In this document: positions 1-6,733 of the stretch, one piece after another
How the letters are laid out: each line of letters starts with the position of its first letter
How positions within the stretch are numbered: the stretch's first letter is position 1
NCBI GenBank assembly: GCA_011523115.1
Contig: WTHO01000029.1
Coordinates: 1-22,378 of the forward strand
Reading direction: 5' to 3'
DNA: 22,378 nucleotides
Source: Halieaceae bacterium
Lineage (GTDB): Bacteria > Pseudomonadota > Gammaproteobacteria > Pseudomonadales > Halieaceae
Notes under the pieces: generated by a model
What the model saw: the letters and a program-made list of their open reading frames with translations, nothing else
Databases searched by the model: none
What the model was told of the DNA's origin: nothing
Position numbers and translations under genes: made by a program

Positions 1-767
1 GTTTTGTTGCGCACATCGACCCGATAATGATCGACGATCTCATCAAAGCAGCCAATGGGACCATCTGGGCCGAAACCCGTCCTCCCATTCTTCTCTGGCT
101 AGTGGTTGATGACCGGATGGGCCGCCGCTTCGGTAACACGCCTGCCGAGGAGATACTTTGGGTCGATTTAAGCGACTCATTCGATGCGCTGGGCGTCAAA
201 TTGCGGCGGCCGCTCTATGATCTTCCGGACTCTGTGTTGGTGTCGCCCAAGACCCTGTGGGATAGAGATTTTGGGCCAATTGTGGAGGCGTCCGAACGAT
301 ACGGGATGACGCACCTCCTGCTTGGTCGGCTGATTGGTCTGAGTAACGGGCGCTATATTGGTGAATGGATTTATCGCGATAGCAGTGTAGAGCGGTCGGT
401 CTCCGTGCAAGCCGATTCGCGCGGGGCGTTGATTCAACCGGGACTGTCGCTGGCGATGGACGCCATGCGCCAGCAATATGCAGTGGCGCTGACAACGCAG
501 GGCACGCAGAAAACACTGCAGGTCAGGATCCGCAATGTGATCAGTCTCGAGGACTTTGTGGCCGTCACCCAGAGTATCGCCGCGATTCAGACACTGGAGC
601 ATGCAAGGCCCATTGCCGTGCAGGGTGACACGCTGACAATGGAACTGACCGGGATCGGCGATGCAGACACACTCACACGCCTGATGGCACCGCTACCCAA
701 TTTTTCCTGGGTCAGCAGCGACCCGGACAGCGACGATGGGTTGATACTGAATTGGTTGGATTCCTGA
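1..767 (+). CDS. DUF2066 domain-containing protein, 5' end missing
   Basis: The reading frame is open from the first bases of the window (codons in phase with position 3), so the ATG at 27 is internal and the gene starts upstream. About 254 residues are visible. The early segment with an aromatic/RP-rich 'TRPPILLWLVVDD' stretch followed by alternating hydrophobic strands is what I associate with DUF2066 proteins, which are usually about 350 residues, so roughly the N-terminal third (including any signal peptide) is outside. The family has no established biochemical function; it is commonly found close to hda and the purM-purN genes in gammaproteobacteria. Here it lies 31 bases upstream of hda on the same strand, which fits a shared transcript. 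The family call comes from recall of sequence pattern and context, without a profile search. Confidence 0.75.
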   Translation, partial: FVAHIDPIMIDDLIKAANGTIWAETRPPILLWLVVDDRMGRRFGNTPAEEILWVDLSDSFDALGVKLRRPLYDLPDSVLVSPKTLWDRDFGPIVEASERYGMTHLLLGRLIGLSNGRYIGEWIYRDSSVERSVSVQADSRGALIQPGLSLAMDAMRQQYAVALTTQGTQKTLQVRIRNVISLEDFVAVTQSIAAIQTLEHARPIAVQGDTLTMELTGIGDADTLTRLMAPLPNFSWVSSDPDSDDGLILNWLDS

Positions 768-798
768 CCGACGCCAAGGCAATGCGAGACCGACATTC

Positions 799-1509
799 AT
801 GACCACGTCGTCAACCCAGATACCCCTGCCAATGCGCCGAGAGGATCTTGCCAGTTGGGATAATTGGCTGAGCCGCCCGGAGACCTCGGCGTTGGAACAA
901 CTGCTGGCCGCCGAGCCGTTTCCCGAACACGGCGCATACCTGTGGGGCCCGGGTGGTATGGGCAAAAGCCACCTGCTTCAGGCGTGCTGCGAGGCGCATG
1001 GCCACCATGCGCGTTACGTTCCTTTGCGCGAGTTTGGTGGTTTCCCGCCTGATCGGGTATTAGCCGGCGCCGAAACCGCGCGCGTGATCGCGCTGGATGA
1101 CGTCGATACGATCGCCGAGAGCCGGGTTTGGCAAGAGGGCTTGTTTGGCTTCTTCAACTTATGCGAGGAATCGGGTGCGCGCCTGCTGGTTACTGCATCG
1201 GCAGCACCTCAACAGCTTGTGGACATGCTCCCCGATCTCCGATCGCGTCTGAGTAGTCTCCCGGTGTTTCAAATGCCGCACTTCAGCGAAGAACAGATTG
1301 CTGACTTACTTCGCCTGAGGGGGGAGGCGATCGGTTTGCAGCTCAGCGAAGACGTTATCCGTTACTGCTCGGTCAGGTTGACCCGCAATCCACAACGAGT
1401 CGTCAGCTTTGTGAACGCGCTGGACCAACTCAGTTTGGCTCAACGCCGAGCCGTCACGGTGCCCTTTGTCAGGGAGTCGGGGCTATTGCATCTGGCGACT
1501 GGGGAATAG
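799..1509 (+). CDS. hda: DnaA regulatory inactivator Hda
   Basis: This AAA+ protein, with the DNA-loaded beta clamp, stimulates ATP hydrolysis by DnaA after initiation and so prevents re-initiation at oriC. The 236 residues match the usual length (about 233 in E. coli). An N-terminal clamp-binding motif of the QL(S/P)LP type is visible as QIPLPM at residues 7-12. Walker A is GPGGMGKS at 50-57, Walker B VIALDD at 96-101, the box VII region with the arginine-finger candidate LPDLRSRL at 144-151, and a sensor-2-like RNPQR at 196-200. There is no DNA-binding domain IV, which separates Hda from DnaA. The ATG at 799 is the start that includes the clamp motif; the ribosome-binding site is weak. The 3' end overlaps the convergent transporter gene by 41 bases. 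Confidence 0.95.
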   Translation: MTTSSTQIPLPMRREDLASWDNWLSRPETSALEQLLAAEPFPEHGAYLWGPGGMGKSHLLQACCEAHGHHARYVPLREFGGFPPDRVLAGAETARVIALDDVDTIAESRVWQEGLFGFFNLCEESGARLLVTASAAPQQLVDMLPDLRSRLSSLPVFQMPHFSEEQIADLLRLRGEAIGLQLSEDVIRYCSVRLTRNPQRVVSFVNALDQLSLAQRRAVTVPFVRESGLLHLATGE

Positions 1510-2272
1510 CGTACTCGCCCGGAGACAGCTGCAGGTATTGCCTCAACCAGTGAACGCTGAGATATAAAGGTAGCGTGTCTGCCAAAGCGCACAGCGCCTT
1601 GAACGCGTAGTTGCTGCCGACGAGCGTGGCAAGCGCCGCGATGGCGATATCCCCGGCGAGAAACGCCGCACCAAATGTCACGGTGACCACCATGACGGAG
1701 TCGACCAACTGACTCAGCAGGGTACTGAAGTTGTTGCGCAACCAAAGATGCTTGCCTTTCGTCACGCGTTTCCAAAAGTGATAGAGCTGCACATCGCAGT
1801 ACTGGGCGGCGATATAAGCCAGCATTGACGCAAAGACCGCGCCTGAAGTCGTCGCGTAAATTAGCTGAAACAGGCCGACCTCAGACTCGACCACCGAGCC
1901 ATTTGGCAGCGTGACCGGCGCGGCCAGTTGTAGCACCTGCCAAGGAGGCATCATCGATTCCGGAACGGCGGGCGCGGTGGCGCCCAGGGTCAGCACGGCC
2001 AATATCAGGCAATTAATGCCCAGTCCCACGCTGACCAGAAAATTCGCGCGTGCTCGCCCGTAAAGCTCGCTGATGAGGTCGGTACACAGGAACGTCAGGG
2101 GATAAGGGAGCACGCCGACTGCCAATGCGAGCGGGCCTAACTGGATAAAGCGGGTAATGCCCACGACGTTAAGCAAGGTCATCGCAGACAGAAAGATCCC
2201 AGCGAGCACCAGAAAGGTTCGCTCGCGGCGCTCCCTGATCATCTCCGTTGGCAGCGTCACGTCAGTGCTCAA
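1469..2272 (-). CDS. VUT/YhhQ family transporter, likely queuosine precursor transporter
   Basis: This is a polytopic inner-membrane protein of about 267 residues with around six hydrophobic segments. Two family hallmarks are visible: PYPLTFLCTDLISELYG at 56-72 and the stretch starting LWLRNNFSTLLSQLVDS at 176-192. E. coli YhhQ of this family imports the queuosine precursors preQ0 and preQ1; substrate here is inferred from family only. The start is uncertain: 2272 is a TTG that overlaps the SDR stop by 11 bases, a GTG lies at 2260 and an ATG at 2242 (giving MIRERRERTF). None has a clear ribosome-binding site, and translation may be coupled to the upstream SDR. The C-terminal end runs 41 bases into the hda coding region on the opposite strand. 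A PTPS/QueD-superfamily gene lies nearby at 3132, which keeps a deazapurine or pterin link open. Confidence 0.87.
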   Translation of the reverse strand: MSTDVTLPTEMIRERRERTFLVLAGIFLSAMTLLNVVGITRFIQLGPLALAVGVLPYPLTFLCTDLISELYGRARANFLVSVGLGINCLILAVLTLGATAPAVPESMMPPWQVLQLAAPVTLPNGSVVESEVGLFQLIYATTSGAVFASMLAYIAAQYCDVQLYHFWKRVTKGKHLWLRNNFSTLLSQLVDSVMVVTVTFGAAFLAGDIAIAALATLVGSNYAFKALCALADTLPLYLSVHWLRQYLQLSPGEYAIPQSPDAIAPTP

Positions 2273-2972
2273 TTTGGCCTAGATTGCCATGGAGCACAGC
2301 GCCGTTGATCACAGGGTGTTGATGCGCCCAAAGAATCAAGTCAGCGATCTCATCGGGCGCTACCAGCCTGCCAAAGCTGTTCATGGCGCCAAGATCTTCC
2401 AGTACGGATTCATCGTTGCCGACATGCTGGCGCAGCATGGTCGTATCGGTAAATCCGGGGCAGATAAGCGCGGTGTGGATGCCGCGCCCCATAAGGTCCT
2501 GACAAGTGGCCCGCATCATGCCCAGCTGGGCATGCTTACTGACCACGTAGCTAAAGGCACCGGCAACGGCTTTTTCCGACAACGTAGAGCCCACGTAAAG
2601 CACGCTGGAACCGCGAGGCATCTGCGGCAATAACGTGCGATTGATCGCGTTGATGCCAACCACATTGACGGCCAGAACCCGCTCCAGGTCTTCATCTGAC
2701 GTGACATCACACCGATCCTTGAGCATTAATGATGCGTTATGTACGAGGCAGACTGGACCATCCTGCTGACTCCCGAGACGCTCCGTGAGAGCAGCGCAGG
2801 TTGACGCGAGGGATTCGGCGTCGCCGAGGTCAGTGCCAATGGTTTCAACGCCAGCCACGGGGCAGTCCCGTCGCGAAATATTGATCACGGTGTCACCGCG
2901 GTCCATAAATTGTTGCGCGGCCGCGGCGCCGATACCCGAGCTGGCGCCGGTCAGAATCGCAATGGCGGGCAT
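2262..2972 (-). CDS. SDR family NAD(P)-dependent oxidoreductase
   Basis: Classical short-chain dehydrogenase/reductase of 236 residues. The cofactor-binding TGASSGIG is at 8-15, an NNAG-like HNAS at 79-81 region, and the catalytic tetrad fits N103 (AVNVVG), S129 (VGST), Y142 and K146 (YVVSK). The ATG at 2972 is favoured over the longer open frame because it places the Rossmann glycine motif at the N-terminus and has GAGGA 7-8 bases upstream. Substrate is unknown. It is divergent from the PTPS-like gene at 3132 and overlaps the transporter start, so it is probably the first gene of a two-gene unit. Sepiapterin reductase and dihydromonapterin reductase (FolM) are also SDRs, so a pterin substrate is possible from context; the residues I can see do not prove it. 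Confidence 0.9.
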   Translation of the reverse strand: MPAIAILTGASSGIGAAAAQQFMDRGDTVINISRRDCPVAGVETIGTDLGDAESLASTCAALTERLGSQQDGPVCLVHNASLMLKDRCDVTSDEDLERVLAVNVVGINAINRTLLPQMPRGSSVLYVGSTLSEKAVAGAFSYVVSKHAQLGMMRATCQDLMGRGIHTALICPGFTDTTMLRQHVGNDESVLEDLGAMNSFGRLVAPDEIADLILWAHQHPVINGAVLHGNLGQIEH

Positions 2973-3131
2973 GTTGTGTCCTCGACAAATCTCAGGGGGC
3001 GACAGGGTACTGCAGCCGCGCCATCGGGTCACGGCTTTGACGCGCATCCTCCCAGTGTTCAGTGGTGGGGGACTTGCCCATTTGGCTTCCATCACACACC
3101 ATACGGCGTCTCCATCCCGAGGCCCTACATC

Positions 3132-3614
3132 ATGACCCAGCTTGCAACGCTGCATATCGACAAGCAGGCGCACAAATTTTCGGCTGCCCACTTCACGATT
3201 TTTTCCGAGACCGAGCGGGAGCGGCTGCATGGGCATAACTACGGGGTTTCCGCGCGGATCGTGGCTGAAATGGGAAGTAATGGCTTCTCTGCGGATTACA
3301 ATGTGTACAAGCGTTGTCTGCAGAAGATCTGCGATGCTCACGATGAGTACATGTTGCTGCCCGGTAAGTCGCCATGGCTGTCGGTGGCCGAGCGAGATGG
3401 TGAATACCACGCCACCTTTGCGGGTAAAACGCTGCGATTCCCCGTTGATGAAACATTGCTACTACCGATCGTCAATGTGACGGTTGAAGCATTGGCCAAT
3501 TATCTGCTCTCTGAGGTAATGGCGGAGGCCGCGATCGGCGATTTACTGGAGCTCGAGCTGTTCGTCACGTCTGGCGATGGCCAGATGAGCTCCGCTTGCT
3601 GGAAAGCGCCCTGA
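3132..3614 (+). CDS. 6-pyruvoyl-tetrahydropterin synthase / QueD superfamily protein, divergent
   Basis: A 160-residue T-fold protein of the PTPS/QueD superfamily. The three zinc ligands are visible as H20 (in FSAAH), H33 and H35 (LHGHNY). The cysteine that QueD carries four residues before HGH is replaced by R29; instead E30 gives an E-x2-HGH arrangement, as described for PTPS-III proteins that make 6-hydroxymethyl-dihydropterin for folate. The usual catalytic Asp-His pair appears as DAHD at 68-71, and by eye the pterin-anchoring Glu near the C-terminus aligns with Val in LFVTS. QueD (preQ0), PTPS-III (folate) or another pterin role remain open. The ATG at 3132 has GAGG at 3119-3122 and begins the T-fold; the longer open frame upstream is out of family. 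It is divergent from the SDR gene. Confidence 0.85.
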   Translation: MTQLATLHIDKQAHKFSAAHFTIFSETERERLHGHNYGVSARIVAEMGSNGFSADYNVYKRCLQKICDAHDEYMLLPGKSPWLSVAERDGEYHATFAGKTLRFPVDETLLLPIVNVTVEALANYLLSEVMAEAAIGDLLELELFVTSGDGQMSSACWKAP

Positions 3615-3633
3615 AAAAAATTGCGGTTTAAGG

Positions 3634-3662
3634 GGAACTTTCCCGGATACGGGCTGTCATAG
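3634..3662 (+). promoter_or_regulatory. Candidate sigma-E (RpoE)-type promoter
   Basis: GGAACTT at 3634-3640 equals the consensus -35 element of RpoE promoters. Sixteen bases later TCATAG (3657-3662) is an imperfect match to the -10 element (TCTGA/TCAAA type). An A/T-rich run from 3613 to 3631 lies just upstream, as is usual for these promoters. It lies in non-coding DNA behind the PTPS-like gene. This is motif reading only; the -10 is weak and a chance match is possible. Confidence 0.35.
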
Positions 3663-3667
3663 AGACA

Positions 3668-3798
3668 GTTGTTGAGATGGTGATGTCTGCGGGGGCATCG
3701 CAAGGGAAACGTCTGAGCAGCGAGGGTCACACTGTTGAGACCCTCCCCGTTTTGAGTGGCTCCTTCATTGCCGGTTGCTTTGCAACCGGCTTTTTTTT
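3668..3798 (+). ncRNA. Candidate small RNA (or structured 3' UTR) ending in an intrinsic terminator
   Basis: If the sigma-E-like promoter is used, a transcript of about 130 bases would run from about 3668 to the T-run ending at 3798. It contains a perfect 7-base inverted repeat GAGGGTC (3722-3728)/GACCCTC (3739-3745), a possible short stem GATG (3682-3685)/CATC (3696-3699), and the terminator hairpin. Further stems just upstream (CCCG-GATA-CGGG at 3642-3653; CTGTC/GACAG at 3654-3668) overlap the promoter or a readthrough transcript. No open frame with a ribosome-binding site stands out. The simplest alternative is that this is only the 3' untranslated region of the PTPS-like gene. I could not match it to 6S, SRP, tmRNA or a riboswitch class. 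Confidence 0.33.
3770..3798 (+). terminator. Strong rho-independent terminator
   Basis: A perfect 9-base stem, GCCGGTTGC (3770-3778) with GCAACCGGC (3782-3790), closes a TTT loop and is followed directly by eight T residues (3791-3798). It acts on plus-strand transcripts from the PTPS-like gene and/or the candidate small RNA. The opposite strand has no T-run after the stem, so it would not serve the convergent lipoprotein gene. Confidence 0.9.
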
Positions 3799-3866
3799 GG
3801 CACCGATTTTTTTCCCTTCACCCCCTTGCGCACCATATTGGGCATGACACAGCGCTGCAGGACTGC

Positions 3867-4283
3867 TCAGCGCCGTCGCTGCCGCCATAGCTCCATTAAA
3901 CCTTGCTGCGTCTGGGGGCCAACCAGGGTATCCGTGACCTCTCCGTCTGGATTGACCAACAAAGTCGTGGGCAGCACCCGGGGTCGCTCAATGCCAAGTG
4001 CCGCACCGGGATCCTTCTCCAGAAGCTGAAAAGTGATGCCCATCTCGGCCGCTTCCTCGCGCAGGGTTGCTCCCTCCTTGCCGTCATAGTTGACGGCCAG
4101 CACCACTAGATCTGATCCCGAATCGACCGCATTGAGCTCAGGTATCTCCTCGCGACAGGGGGTGCACCAGATTGCCCAATAGTTAATCACGCGCCATTGC
4201 CCGTCGCCGGGCAAGTCAGGAGTGCTGAGCTCGCATCCAGAAAGATGAACGATCACCAACATGAGCGTGATGGCGCGCATCAT
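3867..4283 (-). CDS. TlpA/ResA-like thioredoxin-fold lipoprotein
   Basis: A 138-residue protein with an N-terminal hydrophobic segment ending in a lipobox L-S-G-C (14-17), so it is probably lipidated on C17 and faces the periplasm. The redox motif WCTPC is at 39-43 and the cis-proline of the thioredoxin fold is in VLPTT (P105). TlpA-type proteins reduce or oxidise disulfides in exported partners, for instance in cytochrome c maturation; the partner here is unknown. It is short for the group. The start ATG at 4283-4281 shares one base with the stop of the upstream yihY-like gene (TGATG), so translation is probably coupled. A second ATG follows immediately. Residues 18-29 would be a short linker before the fold. 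Confidence 0.88.
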   Translation of the reverse strand: MMRAITLMLVIVHLSGCELSTPDLPGDGQWRVINYWAIWCTPCREEIPELNAVDSGSDLVVLAVNYDGKEGATLREEAAEMGITFQLLEKDPGAALGIERPRVLPTTLLVNPDGEVTDTLVGPQTQQGLMELWRQRRR

Positions 4284-5515
4284 CAGTTGCTGTCGTCGCC
4301 GGAGAATAGCGTGGCCAGTGATACATCAAGGCGCGTTGCCCGCTCAGTCCGGTCTGCGCTGAGTAAGTTGATGGCGGCCTCCTGCCATGGCAGCGCGTCG
4401 GCCGTGGGGCCGAAATCAGACTCGGACCGAATTAAGTCGGCAAGGGAAGCCAAAGAAACCTGATGGAGGTCCCGGCTGAGGAGGTAATTGCCTCTGTCGA
4501 GGCGCTTCAGCCATTGGGCGTCGATCAGCGTATCGCGAATGCTGCGCCAGCTGTCTGAGTCCACGCCTCTGACGGGGGTTGTCCTGGCGTCAATAATTTC
4601 CAACTCTGAAACGCCGCGCCCCTCTTGCTGGGCAAGCCATAAAAGGTAGAGCACGTTCAGCGCTTTGATCAGTCTCGGCGTTTTAGCTTGCTCGGTCGTC
4701 TGGTAAGCAGAGAGGCTGTGGGTCAACACCGCGCCGAGAAGCACGATAATCCAGGTGACGTAAATCCACATCAGGAACAGCGGCACCCCCGCGAACGCGC
4801 CGTAGACTAATGTGTAGCTGGATTTTGCCATGACGGCGGTGAACAGCAGGCGGGCGATGGTGAAAGTGCCGGCCGCGAACACGCCGCCGACGAGAGCGTG
4901 CCTAAAAGGCACCTGACAGTTGGGCACGATCACGTAAAGACAGGTCAAACCCATGGCGCTGATGAAGAAGGGAAGTAGCCCGATTAGCATCGATCCGACA
5001 CCAAAGAGCTGGATATTGCCCAACTCGTTTGCCGCCGCGAAGACATAGGCCCGGGCCCCTAATCCCAAACCGATGGCCAATGGGCCGAGGCTCAGCACGG
5101 TCCAATACAGGAAGAAGCTCCGCAGTGGTTTGCGATTGGCCCGGTTGCGCCAAATGTCGTTCAACGCTTTTTCTATATTGCGCAGCATCAGGATCGCCGT
5201 GACGAACAAGATGGCGACGCCAAACACGGTGAGCGAGCGCGCGTGTTCTATGAATGTAGAGAGATACTGAACGACCTGAGTGGAACTCTCGGGCAGTAAA
5301 AACTGCAGCAGAAATTCGCTGAGTTTCCCCTCGATATCACCGGCTGCTGGTAAAGCAGAGGCAATGGATAGGGTGACAGTTAACAGCGGGACCAGAGCAA
5401 ACAGGCTGACAAACGTCAGCGCGGCTGCGCTTGCGTTGAGTCGGTCCGTGACGATACGGCCCAGAAGGTAGCGCAGGCCGGGGCCCGCCTGCTGGATGAT
5501 TGGATGCGTTACCAT
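4283..5515 (-). CDS. YihY/BrkB family inner-membrane protein
   Basis: A protein of 410 residues with about six membrane segments in the first 280, then a soluble C-terminal part. The segment LTFVSLFALVPLLTV near the N-terminus, LNDIWRNRANRK, YGAFAGVPLFLMWIYVTW and LLGAVLTHSLS are typical of the YihY family (once mislabelled RNase BN). The function is not established. The C-terminal extension of roughly 120 residues beyond the E. coli length (290) resembles that of Pseudomonas-type members and may be a winged-helix-like cytoplasmic domain, which is inference. I chose the ATG at 5515; the frame stays open to a TTG at 5536 (7 more residues) and neither has a clear ribosome-binding site. It is followed without a gap by the thioredoxin-like lipoprotein. 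Confidence 0.92.
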   Translation of the reverse strand: MVTHPIIQQAGPGLRYLLGRIVTDRLNASAAALTFVSLFALVPLLTVTLSIASALPAAGDIEGKLSEFLLQFLLPESSTQVVQYLSTFIEHARSLTVFGVAILFVTAILMLRNIEKALNDIWRNRANRKPLRSFFLYWTVLSLGPLAIGLGLGARAYVFAAANELGNIQLFGVGSMLIGLLPFFISAMGLTCLYVIVPNCQVPFRHALVGGVFAAGTFTIARLLFTAVMAKSSYTLVYGAFAGVPLFLMWIYVTWIIVLLGAVLTHSLSAYQTTEQAKTPRLIKALNVLYLLWLAQQEGRGVSELEIIDARTTPVRGVDSDSWRSIRDTLIDAQWLKRLDRGNYLLSRDLHQVSLASLADLIRSESDFGPTADALPWQEAAINLLSADRTERATRLDVSLATLFSGDDSN

Positions 5516-5591
5516 GCACTTTTGGCCAACTGGCAAGATGATTGCGAATGCTCACTCTAACGCGACGTTTGAGCGCGCGTCGAGGGACTAA

Positions 5592-6212
<621 letters not shown>

Positions 6213-6217
6213 ATCTG

Positions 6218-6592
6218 ATGAAGGAAAAGATACAGCGCGGCGCACTCACTCGATCCATGTGGTGGATCATGTGGGGCACCTGGCTTGGCCTGCTGGGTCA
6301 GCAGGCGGCAGATGTCGAGCGCTTTGCGGGGACATGGGCATTGGTAGGCTTGCGGTGCCTGCCCCTTCTGCTTTACGTCTGGTTTGCGCTGCGCGACAGC
6401 TTGCGCCTGCTGATCTGGTACGAGCTGGTACTACTGTTTTATTTCATTTCGTCGGTGGAGGCTGCGTTTGCCTACGAGGCCGACACGCTATCCGTTGCGG
6501 GTCTAGCACTGGTGGTTATTCAGTTCACGGTCTGTATGCTGTACATCCGGTATCGAGGTCGTGAGGTGCGGGCGGCGTCGAGAGACGAGTGA
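6218..6592 (+). CDS. DUF2069 small membrane protein
   Basis: A 124-residue protein with about four hydrophobic segments (roughly 15-30, 40-57, 65-88 and 92-112) and charged ends, so an integral inner-membrane protein. Length, the CLPLLLYVWFALRDSLR turn between the second and third segments, and its place five bases behind wrbA match DUF2069. No function is established. The tight spacing suggests co-expression with wrbA. The ATG at 6218 is the natural start, overlapping no other gene. Confidence 0.82.
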   Translation: MKEKIQRGALTRSMWWIMWGTWLGLLGQQAADVERFAGTWALVGLRCLPLLLYVWFALRDSLRLLIWYELVLLFYFISSVEAAFAYEADTLSVAGLALVVIQFTVCMLYIRYRGREVRAASRDE

Positions 6593-6733
6593 ATCAGCGT
6601 TGTTAAGACTGATCTGGGTCCTGGCTGACGCTGGGTTGTGGTGCCGTCTTTAGGATGCGAATCGTTGAGCAGGCTGAATTACAGGCCTGATTTGTAACAG
6701 TTCATTAAGGATAGATCGAACGAGGGATTTGAA

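Noticed and set aside
177..602. Minus-strand open frames over the DUF2066 gene and similar shadow frames elsewhere
   Set aside because: They lack ribosome-binding sites and recognisable domains and lie entirely opposite well-supported genes.
2910..3131. Upstream extension of the PTPS-like frame
   Set aside because: The first 74 residues are low-complexity, overlap the SDR start region on the other strand, and the fold begins at the ATG at 3132 with its own GAGG.
3615..3770. Riboswitch, 6S, SRP or tmRNA in the structured intergenic stretch
   Set aside because: None of the conserved cores I know (for example the SRP GGAAG tetraloop region or a preQ1 or c-di-GMP aptamer) could be recognised, and no plus-strand gene follows the terminator to be controlled.
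3852..3873. GCGCTG/CAGCGC stem at the end of the thioredoxin-like gene as a terminator
   Set aside because: The stem includes the stop codon and no T-run follows on the minus strand.
6593..6733. Sigma-70 promoter upstream of sppA (TTGAGC with TGATTT 17 bases on)
   Set aside because: The -10 matches poorly, and several equally weak pairs occur in the same stretch; the region surely holds a promoter if sppA is not read through, but I cannot place it.
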